A stretch of 64,000 bases of DNA from Amoebidium appalachense (Eukaryota > Ichthyosporea). Below, in pieces: positions 48,200 through 60,765 of the stretch. The position numbers and the translations under genes are program-made. The DNA is taken from the NCBI GenBank assembly GCA_963693365.1, contig CAVNZM010000009.1:9238001-9302000 (forward strand), in the 5' to 3' direction. Position 1 is the stretch's first letter. Every line of letters begins with the position of its first letter. The notes under the pieces are model-generated. The model worked only from the letters and a program-made list of their open reading frames with translations, was not told the DNA's origin and ran no database searches.

Positions 48200-48464
48200 G
48201 AGTGCAAGATATTTGTACGTGTGCTCATGCGGCAGACATCCCTCAACCACCTCTCCTCTGCTGCCCGTGGGCTCCTCAGTCAACCGCACACCAGCCAGAG
48301 TATGAGTGAGGACTGGGCAAGGATCGACTTCGGCAACTTAGCCTCACAGGCGGCAGCACTATGCAACTGCCCAAAGGAGTCGTTGGAACCTGGTGGGTGA
48401 ATTCTACCCCTCCAAAAACGCACACACAAAAGCGCACGCACACACACGCACGCACGCACGCACG

Positions 48465-48517
<53 letters not shown>

Positions 48518-48557
48518 GCACAAACGCATGCACACAAAAACGCACACACAAACACGT

Positions 48558-48611
<54 letters not shown>

Positions 48612-50616
48612 CCCCTCCTTCTCCCCCCGGCTCCCTCTCCTCTACCACACACACAAAGAAAGAGGCAGAGAGAGAACGAACCCCCCCCCCCCCCCTCACC
48701 CACTCACCACCCCCACACACACACCCCTGGCCATTCGACCCCTCCCCGACCCCTGCTGACATTGGTAAAAATTCTCGTCTCTGATCAAGACGAATGACCC
48801 ACCCACCAGCAAATGGATCGGTATCTGTGTTGGAACTCGAGCACCCCAGTGATTTTTTGTTTTTATTTTTATTTTTATTTTTTGTTTTTATTTTTGTTTT
48901 TTGTTTTTTTTTGGGGGGGGGGGGGGGGGGGGGGGGGGGCGGGGGGGGGGCCGGGGGGCATGGCTGTTATGCAGGAAGGACTTCTGCTCGAAAGATAATT
49001 AGACCACTCACAATTTTAAAATAGGACAGCATGCATTTCTTGCACCAAGACAACTAACAATCGTGCATTGTCAGTGGGGAGAGAGATCGAATTTTTGCTC
49101 CAGCCAGAGACCACGGTTGAGATGTGGGCCGAATTTGTGAGCAGGACAGCAACAAAAATCCTGGGACCGGAAAATTCATCACAGCAATCGGTCGGGAGGA
49201 GAGCGCGCCAACTCCAACTCAAGTGGAGTTTCGTTTCCTCTCTCGTTCTGAGAGATCTCACGTTGCGAAGCAGTCCAAGTTTTGGTGCATTCCATCTGTT
49301 GAGACTGTTCTTGGAGGAGGTTTTGGCTGTGACACTAGAGGAGAAGGTGGGTTGTGCTTTTTTTTTTTTTTTTTTTTTGATATGTCTTCTCCCCCCCTCC
49401 AACCCCCCCACACACACACGCACACATGTCCCTTTTTTGACTGATCCCGCCCTCCCTCCTCCCCTGCATCTAAATTTCAATCTCGTCGCCTAACACCAAC
49501 TAATTCGTTGATTTTCTGCTTCCCCCCCCCCCCCCCCTCTCCCTGCCCCCTCTCTCTCTCTCTCTCTCTCCCCCCCTGCCCCCCCTCCCCCTCCCCCCCC
49601 CCCCCCCCCCCGGGCCTCTCCACCTCCCCCCCCCCCCCCCCCCTTCTATCATGCCGCCCACCTACTCTACCGAAACCCACCCTTTTTTTACACCATTTGT
49701 TCTTGCCACCTCTAAAATGTGCCTATTTTCATTTGCGCGCAGTCCCTAATACCCTCCCTCCCCTCTCTCCCTCCCCCTCCCTCCTCCCACCCCCTTCCCC
49801 CCTTCAGCAGAGGCTCTCGAAGGCTTTCTCTTGGTTTGTAGATTTTACTCGTATCCCTCTCTCTCCCTTCAACCTGAATACTAACCTCTCCCCCCTCCCC
49901 CCACCCCACCAACCTACCCCACTCTCCCCTCAGGCACCCACCACCACCCAGGAATCCGAGGCTCTAGCCACAGCTCTTGGCCCAGACTTCTCCACCCTAG
50001 CCGACCTCTCCCTCCCCCACTCACCCCCCCACCTGCTCGTGTCTGCCTCCGAGTCTTTCACGGGCATGGTCCCTGCCCCATCTCCGTTCGTGGGTGATCT
50101 GCTACCCTTTGGTACGTGTCTCTTCCAAACCCCCCCCCCCCCCCCCACCCCAACCTCACCACCACCACCACTAAGGGTCTGTTTTGCGGTTGTGTTTTTG
50201 CTGTGTGAGAGTTATGTACTGCGCTACCTTTTTCGCGTGTCTGTGTACTCCGTGCTGTGTAGTTATCTGACACATGCACCCACCCATCGTGCCCCCTCTT
50301 CGCCGCTCACCCTCTCCTCTCCCCCCCCCCCCCCCCTCCTCTCTCTCTTTCCCCCCTCCCCCTCCACCCTCAAAAAAAGAAGAAGAAGCAACAAAGAGAG
50401 TATGTGTGGGTGTGGGTGGGTTGGTGTGTGTGTGTGGATGTGCTAGAGAGAGCCCCCCTCCCTCCCCCCTCCTGGCCAAGGTTATTCATCAATAGGTTAT
50501 CATGTTGCCAATCCCTAATGTATATTCGTCGTGAGATTATGTATGTGCCCTTTTGTATGGATGGTAGTGTTTGTGCTTCATTTTTGTTAGCACGTGCTTA
50601 CTTTCTGTCTTCAAAG

Positions 50617-50654
<38 letters not shown>

Positions 50655-50942
50655 TAGCTACACCAAACCCTTTTTTTCTCTTTTTCTCCGCAACTTTTCG
50701 TTCAGACATCTGACACCCACCATTCCCTCCTCTCCCCTCCGCCCTCCCCCCCCCCCCCCCCCCCCCGGCCCCTGTGCACAGTCGACATTGATTCGAGTAT
50801 CTTCTTCGACGGCATGTTTTCCCACCACGAGACAAGCAAAAGACCCCACCTCCCCGGGACCCCCCCTGCCCCCCAGAAGAAATTTCGACCCGACGGGGCT
50901 TTTAGGCCTGAAAACACGGCATTCACAGCGCGATGCAGTTAA
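42640..50942 (+). CDS. RFX-family transcription factor
   Basis: Eleven exons: 42640-43004, 44142-44328, 44776-44855, 45522-45755, 46203-46284, 46782-46895, 47489-47642, 48201-48392, 49075-49346, 49934-50111, 50782-50942; 2019 nt, 672 aa, every junction in phase. Residues 1-118 are Pro/Met-rich. About 119-195 is the winged-helix DNA-binding domain, ending YHYYGIR. About 195-285 is a Pro-rich linker. About 286-540 carries the conserved RFX B/C/dimerisation-like region ([59 protein letters not shown]). The C-terminus is acidic/Ser-rich and ends [13 protein letters not shown], then a basic KKFRP patch. Expected nuclear, binding X-box DNA. Confidence 0.96.
42998..44855 (+). CDS. RFX winged-helix DNA-binding exons
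   Basis: The W codon is split across the 43004/44142 intron (TG + G), giving GIGQW then [17 protein letters not shown]. The domain continues [20 protein letters not shown] and LGTRGHSK, then [11 protein letters not shown] in the next exon. The KTRRLGTRG recognition-helix and wing core is intact. Confidence 0.97.
47655..47800. repeat. diverged tandem repeat with GGAACAnnnTGTTCT
   Basis: Two copies of a roughly 86-bp unit right after an RFX donor. Each contains a 15-bp palindrome: GGAACACATTGTTCT (47664-47678) and GGAACACTCTGTTCT (47750-47764). Confidence 0.85.
48760..48815 (-). repeat. poly-G-anchored repeat, hairpin fragment
   Basis: Minus strand reads GGTGGGTGGGTCATT, then CGTCTTGATCAGAGACG (plus 48776-48792). 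Only the right end survives. The host RFX gene is on plus, so it is antisense. Confidence 0.7.
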
Positions 50943-52664
50943 GGGTACTGCTAATGGGTTACCAAGTTAGGCTTTTATTGCCCCTTTTTGTGCTTGTGTG
51001 AGCTTGCTATTGTTGTGGATTGAACTTTATCATTGCTTTGTTGGGTCAAGACAAGGGGAAGGGGGAGGGGGGGGGGGGGGGGGGGCTATCACAAAATGAC
51101 ACAACCACAGTAACATACTGTGTGCTCGATAGGGTTTTTGCTTGCAGGTTGACTCAATGCCTGCATCTACATGTGTCTGTCTATGTGCCCACAACGGGTG
51201 TTTGTGTCCTTGTGGCGGTGATGGTGGCGTTTGGGGGGGATAGGGGGATAGCACGAAGGCGGTAGGAATGCGGCCTAAGTATTGTAACTATTTGTGAACG
51301 TTACCATATATGGCAATCATGGTGTATAGTTTTGTGTGGTTTGATACTGGACTACACGAATGCTGGTGCAATAGCTGGCGTGACGATTTTGAACTAATGG
51401 TGTACAGCGCTGTACATAAACTGCTGATTTGCAACACCGCCTGATTTTGACCTATAAAATTTAAAATTGTGTAACGGATGATATATGTGGGTACCACCTA
51501 TGTGCATTAAGTTTTTCTGTGTTGTTTTTCCTCTTCTCTTTTTTTTTTGTTCTTTTTCTTTTTGTGTTTTGTTTGCTTTCTTTTGCATGTACATGTTTGT
51601 ATTCTCATACCACCTATCTTTATGTGATATGATTTGAACGGTCTATAACCGTTCAACACGAAAAAAGACACCCATGGCACGTAACCATCTGTACAGTCGG
51701 TTGTGTAGGCCATTTGGAGAGTACAGACAAACAGGGGGTGAATTACCATGTAGCTAATATATATTTGTTAGCGGGGTAAATGGAGTGACCCGGTCACCCA
51801 GAGTTTATATACATGTACATAGGACAGACATGATCTTATTAATAAACAACAAATCCAGAGCAACATGATTATGATTTGGTGCTAGATTTATTTCTATAAT
51901 GTATTCCTATTTACCTTACGATGCAAATGGCATGCGTGCTGGGTACAATCATGGGCAGACTTGGTCTGCTAATTTACATTATCTGTGGGCTGTAAAAAAA
52001 AAAACAGGGTTTAAAAGAAACGAATCGATGCTCCTAATAGTAGGTGAGTGTGTGAGGCAGTGGGGTGGGGTGGGTGGGCTGCATGCTTTCGGTTGGCTGC
52101 TTAAAAATTACCCCCCTGCACCCCCCCCCCCCCCCCCCCCCCCCCTCCCCCGCCCAACCCACACACACAAATAAAAAGAGAGAGAGAGAGAAACTCAGAG
52201 AGAGAGAGAGAGACAAAGAGCGAGAGAGACGGAGGGATAGGGGGGGGGGGGAGAGAGAGAGAGAGGAGAGAGGGGGGGGGGGGGGGGAGGGGGAGAGAGA
52301 GGGACTGAGGGAGAGGAGGAGACAGGGTGGAGAGAGAGAGGGAGGGAGGGAGAGGGGGGGGGGGGGGGGGTTGGAGAGACAGAGAGAGAAAGAGAGAGAA
52401 AATGAAGCACGAACTGCTTGGAACCCACCTAAAGGCTGGTGGGTGAATGTGCTTGTGTGAGACTCGAGTGTGAGCGTCGTACGTTCGTGCAATGTTTGTG
52501 TGCATGTGTGCTCTTGCGTGCGTGTGTGCATGAGTATGTGTTATTCTTTATTTTTGTAAATTTGGTTTTTGTTTCTTTTCTTTTCTTTTCTTTTCTTTCC
52601 TTTTTCTTTTTCTTTTTCTTTTTCTTTCTTTTTTTCTTTCTTTTTTTTTCTTTTCTTTTCTTTT

Positions 52665-52725
<61 letters not shown>

Positions 52726-52759
52726 CTGCAGGACCTGTTGATGGGATGCTGCCAGCCAA
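50943..52759. other. convergent intergenic region
   Basis: RFX 3' side then the 3' side of the HAD gene. G tract at 51067-51086, AATAAA at about 51841, G/GA-rich tracts at 52170-52400, pentanucleotide TTTTC repeats at 52570-52670 and a poly-G tract at 52675-52725. No further gene recognised. Confidence 0.55.
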
Positions 52760-54677
52760 CTACAGCACCCAACTGGGTTGCTGCGAGTTGTACGCCCCAA
52801 CAAACTCTGGCACCTGTCAAAAACCCCGGTGGGAAAAGTTTGGGGTGGGTCGGGTGGGTGGGGGGGAGGGGGGAGGGGGGTCATAGAACAAAAATTCAGT
52901 AACACATAAATTTTCCTGCCATTGCAGCAATCTTATTGATTTCAGGGATACATTGGGCTATTTATTACGAGCAGTTACCTCAGCTGGTCATCAAAGAAAA
53001 CGAATAAAAAGGGGCTGCCCGCAACAGGTATACATTTATATATATTTATATATAATATATAAATTTGTGTATATATTTATCATAGCCCGATATCGTCTCG
53101 CATATCGTGGCATATATATTGGGGCATACTGCAGCTGGGTGAGTTGCATATACTACAGTCAAGAGTGGCATAGGCTGTGCCGCTCTTGACCACGACACAC
53201 GATACGGATCATGGCATAGTCGGGCTCAGCGATGTTTGATTGGTCCGATATTGAACGTGTGTGGCACAGGCTGTGCCATTCTCGATCACGAGCCTTCAGC
53301 AACTTTCCCGGTGCAGAGCTTCAAAATGTAATATATGTATGTTTTATGTACCCGTTTATACTATATTAATATTACCTATATCCGATATTTCCATATAGTC
53401 ATAATCTTTCAATATATATTCACATATATTTACTAAATATATAATGATATTTACATATATTCATATATATTCATATATTTTCATATATTTTCACATATAT
53501 TTACATATATTTATATATATTTACATATACTATAGTATTTATATATATTTACATATATTTATATATATTTACATATATTTATATATATTTACCGGTTGCG
53601 GGTCACCGTGACCCCTTAGAAGGGAATTGAAAATGCATCATTTCAAAATTTCTGTATTGTGTTTACGGGATGCCGGGTTTGTACTACACAGTGGTTGCTA
53701 TAGTCACTGAGGCTAAAGCAAAAGGCAGTTGTAGATGCAAGTGAAGAAGGGAAAAAACGGTAAAAATCTGTCGACAAAATTACATTTTCAAACTGCGAAG
53801 CCGTCAGCAACATCCCCTGTAGTTCACCCTCCTCAGCCAGGTAGGAGTTCCCCTTAACGTCAGGTGTCCACTTGGGTGGGTGGATGGCGTTAGGTGGTAT
53901 GGATGCCCCTTTGTATTTGTCGTCATCTATGAGCCGTGTGTTGGGGGGGTGTAGCGTTTGCCGAGCAAAGGGTGAACCCAGATCTGTGTGGGAGGTATAC
54001 GTGTTCATAAAAGGAAAATCAAAAAAATCGTTTTTGTAAAGGGAGCCTCTACGTAAGCAAGGAGAGAATGAGGGCCCATCTACATCGGCACGGGGGGAGA
54101 GGGGGAGGGGGAGGGGGGAGGGGATGAGCTTTAAGAGGGCCCACCAGGAAAGAGAAAGACTGAGCATAGCAACTTTCTAATTGAGTACCTACCTTCGTGT
54201 TTTTTGGTTTTGCCGAGCACCACACGGCCACATCAAAGTATGGCTGCCGTGTGAGAAAATCCATAAAAGTCATTAGGTGGGGACGATTCCACACAAAGTG
54301 CTTTTGAGCAAGACGGGTGGGTGGCTGCTCCTTAACCTAGAAAGGGGGGAAGAGTATTTGTTAGAAGAAGCATAGCACATTCCTTTGTGTGTTAATATTC
54401 CTATTTCTATTAAGTCATTGTGGGCATTTCCCTGGGATTAAACTTTATATGGTGAACGCACCATTCTCTTTATCCGCGATGTAAGATCATTAGAATAAAT
54501 CATCGTTCTTTAAATCATCGCTTTTAAAAGCTACATGATACTTATCAAGGATAAATGTGGGACATGTCTTATTGCGAGTGATGTGCTATGTGATTGTGAA
54601 AACCTTCTTATTTTAACGAATGCTTTTTTATGTTGAGAGGGGAAAATGGAGGAAATGTTCAGGAAGAACCACCTTTT

Positions 54678-54745
<68 letters not shown>

Positions 54746-54837
54746 ATAATAAGGGGGAGGGGGAGATGGATTTCGAGGTACATACTGGGGCTCATAGTGG
54801 CCCGAGGAGTCCGAGGTGAGGGGGGAGAGGGTGGCGG

Positions 54838-54875
<38 letters not shown>

Positions 54876-55319
54876 CGGCCTCGGTGCCAAAGTCCTGCAA
54901 TCCAATTTGAGAAACAGCAGTTCTCATTCTGGGAATTCGAAATCGAGGATGTCCATAATGTGATTTAGGGTATACGTATATCGTGCTCCTTTAATGTGGC
55001 AACAATTTTTCCACCCATGTGTGTAAGTGCATAATATCATGATTCGTGTATATACATGTGTGGTTAATTGAAAACCCAGCAATTGCCTGCTGTTTTTTCG
55101 GGCTTAAATTTAAAGCACAAGCACAAGCACACAACTCGTAATTTGCACGTGGGGAATTCTTAGAACAGTTACTGTTGATCTCTTACACTGCTCTTGGTTA
55201 TGGGCCAGGTCCTGTGAAGTAGAACCCCGTTGATGTCCAACACCACCAGCAGTTTTTGGTGCTCTCCAAAAGTGTTTCGTGTGTCGAGGTGGCTGGCCCA
55301 CGGTGCATGTGTGGAAGTG
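52760..55319 (-). CDS. FCP1-homology HAD-fold protein
   Basis: Reconstructed exons: 55187 to about 55319, about 54189-54336, 53784-53983 (possibly extending to about 54080), 52760-52813 with a stop. Exon A carries HAD motif I as LLVVLDINGVLLHR. Exon B gives FVWNRPHLMTFMDFL and FDVAVWCSAKPKN, typical of the FCP1/NIF domain. Exon C has NTRLIDDDKYKGASIPPNAI, the motif III-IV acidic pair. The short last exon reads VPEFVGAYNSQQPSWVL. The family dephosphorylates phosphoserine/threonine proteins such as the Pol II CTD. Here motif I is DxN rather than DxD, a variant I recall from uncharacterised fungal members, so activity is uncertain. The 5' end is not found, and the splice between B and C is ambiguous. 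Confidence 0.78.
53159..53278. repeat. twin palindromic GTGGCAYAGGCTGTGCC elements
   Basis: TCAAGAGTGGCA / TGCCGCTCTTGA arms at 53159-53189 and a perfect TGGCACAG-G-CTGTGCCA at 53262-53278. Both are followed by a CTTGACCACGA / CTCGATCACGA block. Two related hairpins 100 bp apart. Confidence 0.85.
53330..53592. repeat. AT-rich tandem satellite
   Basis: Imperfect tandem array of ATATATTTACATATATTT-like units, a local contrast to the G/C-rich surroundings. Lies within the last intron of the HAD gene. Confidence 0.9.
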
Positions 55320-55406
55320 CTGAGACGTCTGTGTGCAATACGTGCTAATTATATGCTGGAGAATGGTGGCCCTTCTTCTTATTATTTGCCAGTAGTGATT
55401 TTTTTT

Positions 55407-55437
<31 letters not shown>

Positions 55438-55863
55438 GGGAGGGTTGTTGTTGTTGTAGTTGTTGTTGTTGTTGTTGTTGTTGTTGTTCGGTTCTACGCT
55501 TCTTGTTTCAAACCGCCTATTCACCCGTTATATCGACGTATCATAGTCGCCGGTGAGGACAGATAAGCTCAGTGTTCAATAACTGTTCAAAAATACATGT
55601 TCACTTCCGGGACCCGGTAAACGGGGCTCTTAATACACATGCCCCCCCATATGCATAAGAATTCGGGGCTTCTCAGAGTCGTGAAAACGTGAATGTTGTG
55701 GCAGTGCCTACCCGATACAGCTGTTTTAGCTTCTACTGCGGTGGCATGCACAAATGCGCACTGGGGCATTGATTGCCTCCAGGTGTTGTTTTGCTTCACG
55801 TGGGCAACACAGTAAATTCATTACCGGTGTATGTCTCACAGATGTCCCCAACATGCGTGCCGG
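55320..55863. other. 5' flank of HAD gene
   Basis: T run and G run at 55399-55440 followed by (GTT)n at 55445-55488. The rest is unique sequence with no exon recognised. The missing 5' part of the HAD gene should lie here or further up. Confidence 0.5.
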
Positions 55864-56490
<627 letters not shown>

Positions 56491-56639
56491 TAGTATTTCC
56501 ACACATCATATAAATTTATTTGCAGTCACACATGTGGAGAGGCAAAGCTTCCGCACCCCAGCATTCGGCTACTACCAATTACCCAAGCGAAGGCACACAC
56601 AGACACGCACACTTTATTATTGCAAGATCTGCTCCCTCC

Positions 56640-56730
56640 CTCCGGATCTGGTAATCGCCTGTACCAGGATAACTTTACCACATTCTTTTGGGAGCCACTG
56701 ATGCGCGCAAATCCAATCAAATCGTTTTAG
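56640..56730 (+). CDS. possible orphan terminal exon
   Basis: One plus frame reads GSGNRLYQDNFTTFFWEPLM and ends RANPIKSF, then TAG at 56728-56730. It looks protein-like, but I cannot place its 5' boundary or family. It may be a remnant or part of an unseen gene. Confidence 0.25.
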
Positions 56731-57128
56731 ATGAGTGTACCCAATCAACAGATACGTTTACGAGCCTTTATTAGTACAATAAGTACAGTAGGAGCATCTA
56801 GGAGGGCTCTGGTGGATGAACCCCTGAGACTACTAGAATCCTTTTTTTGGGGGGTTTGACGCAAGATTGGAGCGATAAAAATTATCAAGTATTTCATATT
56901 GATAGCTTTCAATGCTAAAGCAATATCAATCACCTTTAACAGTGTTAAAAGAAATGGTATTTGTAAGTCGTGGTAAAAAAGAAATAATACTTTTTCCTGT
57001 CTAGGTTTACCTACAGTACCTACAGTACTGTCTACCTACAGTAGCAACTTCTAAGCACCCATCGTTCCATGTCGCTTGTCTGAAATCTCACCTCATCCCG
57101 AGGGGCCCATAAGACTCACTCCCAAAAA

Positions 57129-59005
57129 ATGTCATACGGGGGTCACATTGGGCTACCCACCACAAATATTGCTGAAAAAAACCAAACCGCAGAAAACAGC
57201 ACCGGTATACCCCCACTAGGCTTGATATCTTGATATATGTTTACGTGGGTGCATCCCTGTTACTCGTTCCGGTAAACATTGCATGTTGTGTGCTCTACTA
57301 CAGATGGCAAGCGAGATTTCCAATAACACAACAACTACCGCTACAGAGCGTGATGGTGTGTGCGGCGGCAACTCTGTGGATGGCATGGTATTCGTTTATG
57401 TGGGGGATATGCATAAGCGACCAGAGCCAATGTTCCAACGATGCATCTGTCCCCGAGTGGCAATACACACTAACTCTAATAGTACCGTACCTCGCCGGCC
57501 TCATCACTATTTGTGCACTTTCCCTTTCTCGTTGCTTTCACCTACTCAGCCGCTACTACCGAAACAACGTTGTTATAAACGATGAGCAAGGGCACCACAT
57601 ATACAGGCACCAGGTGTTTCGAAACCTTTTTAGCCAACACAAATCCGTGACAGAAAGCCAAAACGAGTCGGACTCACAAGACGTTCTCACCGCTCGTTTT
57701 TCCGGTAGTTTGACTCCAACAAAATCACCAAAACAGATAATGCTCTGTTTGTATGTGCACGTGTATCGGAGTACATGGCACGAAAGGGCATATGGATAGT
57801 GTGGATTGCGTCTCTTGTTGTGGCGGTGGGTTGTTCGCTGGGTGTGACTGATTGGGCAAACGGGTCACAACCCGACCCGAATGGGCAATATGGGTCACGG
57901 CCGGGTTGATCACGTGAGCCTGGTGGTAACAGTAACAGTAGGGGTTTCTCTTATTCCTTTTGGAACCATCACTACGTCACTGGTGATTGCAAAAATCACA
58001 ACATTGAAACGAGACACGACGTTAATGACCTTGCAGAGGCATTTACTCGGGGCTGTGTTCACAATCGCGGCTGTCTGTCCACTCATTGCACACGTGATGG
58101 AAATTAACCACACAGCAACTGCCAACTTAAAATGATTGCAGGAGGTACTAGACAGAATTCCATGCCTGCTCGTGGTTTTGGGCTGTTTGGTGCTGCTCCT
58201 TGTGTGGCCCCTCGTTGAAACATACCGGATACACATGGGGGTGGTGCGCGTTAAAAAGAACTCGGCACAAAACGACGGGGTAGAATTGGGCACAAAACGA
58301 CGGGGTAGAATTGTTAAATTTGTTGGCGGATTCCGTTGAGCGGGCGGCGTTTCGGATGTTTTTGGCGTCAGAAATGAGCGGAGAGAATTTAATGTTTTGG
58401 GAGGCGGTGGAGAGTTTTAAAATTAAAGCACGTGACCCAAGCAGTAACCCAGATAAAGTTCTAGGTGCTGCCCGAGCTATCCATCATACTTTCATTATGT
58501 CCGGAAGTGTTTCGGAAGTCAGTGTGCCATCCGAAATGAGGGAGGATATCGCGGCGCAACTCCCTCTACACGCAAAAGTGGTCGAAGAAAATGATTAAGG
58601 ACTTACAACAGCGTCGAATTTCAGCAAGTAGTCTTTCGAGTTTAACAGTTTTTATGGGGGTAGGGACCCTTAAACGCGGAGAAAACCTGCACTCGCCCGC
58701 ACGACGGACCACTTCACGCACAACAAATGGATCGTCGGAGGCGGATAGAAATGTCGGTCGACACAAATTCGAACGAAAACCGCCCAAGTAAGCGCTTGAG
58801 TGCACAAAGTACCATGGGTAGTGCGTCAAGCGGGCAGTTAGCAATGGAGGGGCTGGCGACGCTTTTCGACGAATCACAACACTGCATTTTTGAGTTAATG
58901 CAGTTTTATGAGATGCTGCGGTTTTTGGCTTCTCGACAGGAGGGGAAGAAAATGATTACTTTATCTTTAGATAAAGTTTCACTAATATTAGTTTTTTCCC
59001 GCTAA
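57129..59005 (+). pseudogene. 7TM-RGS protein gene with multiple frame breaks
   Basis: Start ATG at 57129. A short ectodomain has NQT and NST sequons. Seven hydrophobic segments follow across three frames: VGASLLLVPVNIACCVLYY, SVMVCAAATLWMAWYSFMWG, LIVPYLAGLITICALSLS, GIWIVWIASLVVAVGCSLGV, VSLIPFGTITTSLVIAKI, LLGAVFTIAAVCPLIAHVM and CLLVVLGCLVLLLVWPLV. Then an RGS domain: ERAAFRMFLASEMSGENLMF ... ATLFDESQHCIFELMQFY, with a polar insert between the halves. RGS domains accelerate GTP hydrolysis on G-alpha; 7TM-RGS fusions are known in plants, some fungi and protists. Frame breaks lie near 57220, 57735, 57890, 58590 and 58750, a TGA at about 58137, and a 25-bp duplication at 58264. The protein sequence is otherwise well preserved, so this is either a very young pseudogene or a locally poor assembly. 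Confidence 0.85.
58264..58313. repeat. exact 25-bp tandem duplication
   Basis: Two identical units (58264-58288 and 58289-58313), beginning GGCACAAAACGACGGGG and ending TAGAATTG. They lie between TM7 and the RGS domain. 25 is not divisible by 3. Counting only one unit, the TM7 frame runs straight into the RGS frame. Confidence 0.97.
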
Positions 59006-59149
59006 TGTTAGTTTCGCTGATTTTTTTCCCCCTCTTCCCTTCCCTTTGCTCTTGTTTTTTGGTGTTTCTTCTCTTTCCTTTCAAGTGTCGGGTAAATTTT
59101 GTGTGTTAGGGGGGGAGGGGGTGGGGTGGGTGGTTGGGGGTTGGGGGTT

Positions 59150-59184
<35 letters not shown>

Positions 59185-60501
59185 TTACGTTATCCGCAGG
59201 CGACGCTGTATATTCACAGCATTGCTTGGGAGACCTCACGTAAATGAAAATCATATTTAGAGGCATTGAATCTACAGCCTGTTATGACGATGATACACGT
59301 GTGCACACAAACACAAGCGCGCGCACACTCATATGCACCCACGCACGCACGCACGCACTGACACACACCCACGTGCTCACGCACACACACAACGGACGTG
59401 CGCGTGCCCAAACACACACACACACACACACTGTGGCACACACAGATACATGCACGCACACACACACACAAACACAAAAAAATGCAGTTCAGCAGCTCTT
59501 CTATACACTATAGAGCCGCATACGCAAAGAAGGATAGATCCGAATATTTACCCTCCAAACGACAATTTCTTTCGTAAGAATGAAAAAAATGCATACAGCT
59601 CTAGGTAATGGTATACATTTTGGTGTGATGTAATGCTGCCTCGTTGTATCCTTACTGCTACCGGTTGGTTGGTATGTTGCAGTGACGCGAGTATTTGTAT
59701 GTACGCAAATGTGTGTGTGTTGTTATTGTTGTATATGTGCTACATGTGGGCGTTACTGGGGAGGGGTCCCCCCCCCCCCCCCCTCCTGATGCTCTCTCGG
59801 AGGGTGTCCGAGATTCAGTTGCACATGTGTGTTTGTGTGCGTGTGCATGGCACAGCTTGCGGTGCGTGCGTGCGTGTGTGTGTTGTGTGCGCGCGCACGG
59901 GTATGTGTGCATGTATGTGTGTTGCTGGTAAGGGGAAGAGGAAAGGGGGAGAGGGGGGAGGGGCAGGGGGGGAGGGGGGGGGGAGGAGTAAATTCAAAAG
60001 ACGCAAAAAGTTGTTGGTGATCATTAGACTCCTGTTTAATATGCCTTACTCGCTTGCCTGGCACTACCACTGCAGCCAAATTTGTTCTTCATGTGGAACG
60101 ACCACGTGCACAGCGGTTCTTCCCGTTGGCAAGCACTGCTGGTGAGTTTCCATTCAATTATATAATGAGGGTAAGAGGTCTATCCTAGCTGCATTTCCAT
60201 TGATACCAGAGCCCCCACATGATTCCTGTTGCCAACTCGAAGGCCCATACATACACACCCAAGTCGGGAATGTTATATGCTAATTAGATTCGTTAAACAC
60301 GACAAAATCAAGAAAGAAACCGACCTATAATAACGTACCAACCGGCCAGCCGGGGCTATGCAGAGCTTATTATCAAAGACTTCCAACACGCCACAGTGGT
60401 ATCGGTTTTAATAGTGTAGTCCAGAGAAAGCCATACATGGTACCAAGCTTAGTTTGGGGAAACGTACGTCTCAGCAATTCTTGCAGAAAGAAGAACCCGT
60501 G
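59006..60501. other. intergenic, no gene seen
   Basis: Poly-G at 59150-59183, CA/CG-rich microsatellite DNA at 59298-59480, poly-C at 59769-59783, GT-rich 59820-59930 and a G-rich tract to 59988. The open frames here are low-complexity. Confidence 0.6.
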
Positions 60502-60765
60502 CTAGGGGTTCTTTGGCAGCTGCATTTGTCGTAGGTCTTGCGCCGTGAGCTGTAGGGCTGCGTTGTTAATTATAGGAGGAGTAGTAGCCGTTACTGACGT
60601 TGGTCCACGGCTAAGCCCATAGTGGCCTGCTTCTCCGGGCGTATTTGGCGGCAAGGAGACGTGCCATTGAAGGTGTGCTTGGAAAACGTCTCGATCGTCA
60701 AATGTAAGACCTTTGCATTCTCTTGCCAGACAAGTATATCTTACATGGGTGTTTGCTGGCTCCAT
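60502..60765 (-). CDS. small C2H2-like zinc-finger ORF
   Basis: 87 aa from ATG at 60765 (MEPANTHVRYTC), stop at 60502. CLAREC ... FQAHLQWH gives C-x4-C-x13-H-x3-H, a plausible single C2H2 finger. A Thr/Ala/Gln tail follows, ending LRQMQLPKNP. The open frame continues upstream of the ATG but becomes Cys/Leu-rich and unlikely. An acceptor-like ttaag lies just above. It may be the last exon of a gene or a transposon remnant. Confidence 0.45.
   Translation of the reverse strand: MEPANTHVRYTCLARECKGLTFDDRDVFQAHLQWHVSLPPNTPGEAGHYGLSRGPTSVTATTPPIINNAALQLTAQDLRQMQLPKNP

Noticed and set aside
52733-52836. Plus-strand exon reading PVDGMLPANYSTQLGCCEL
   Set aside because: The minus strand of the same DNA gives the in-phase last exon of the HAD gene, with stop, which explains the sequence better.
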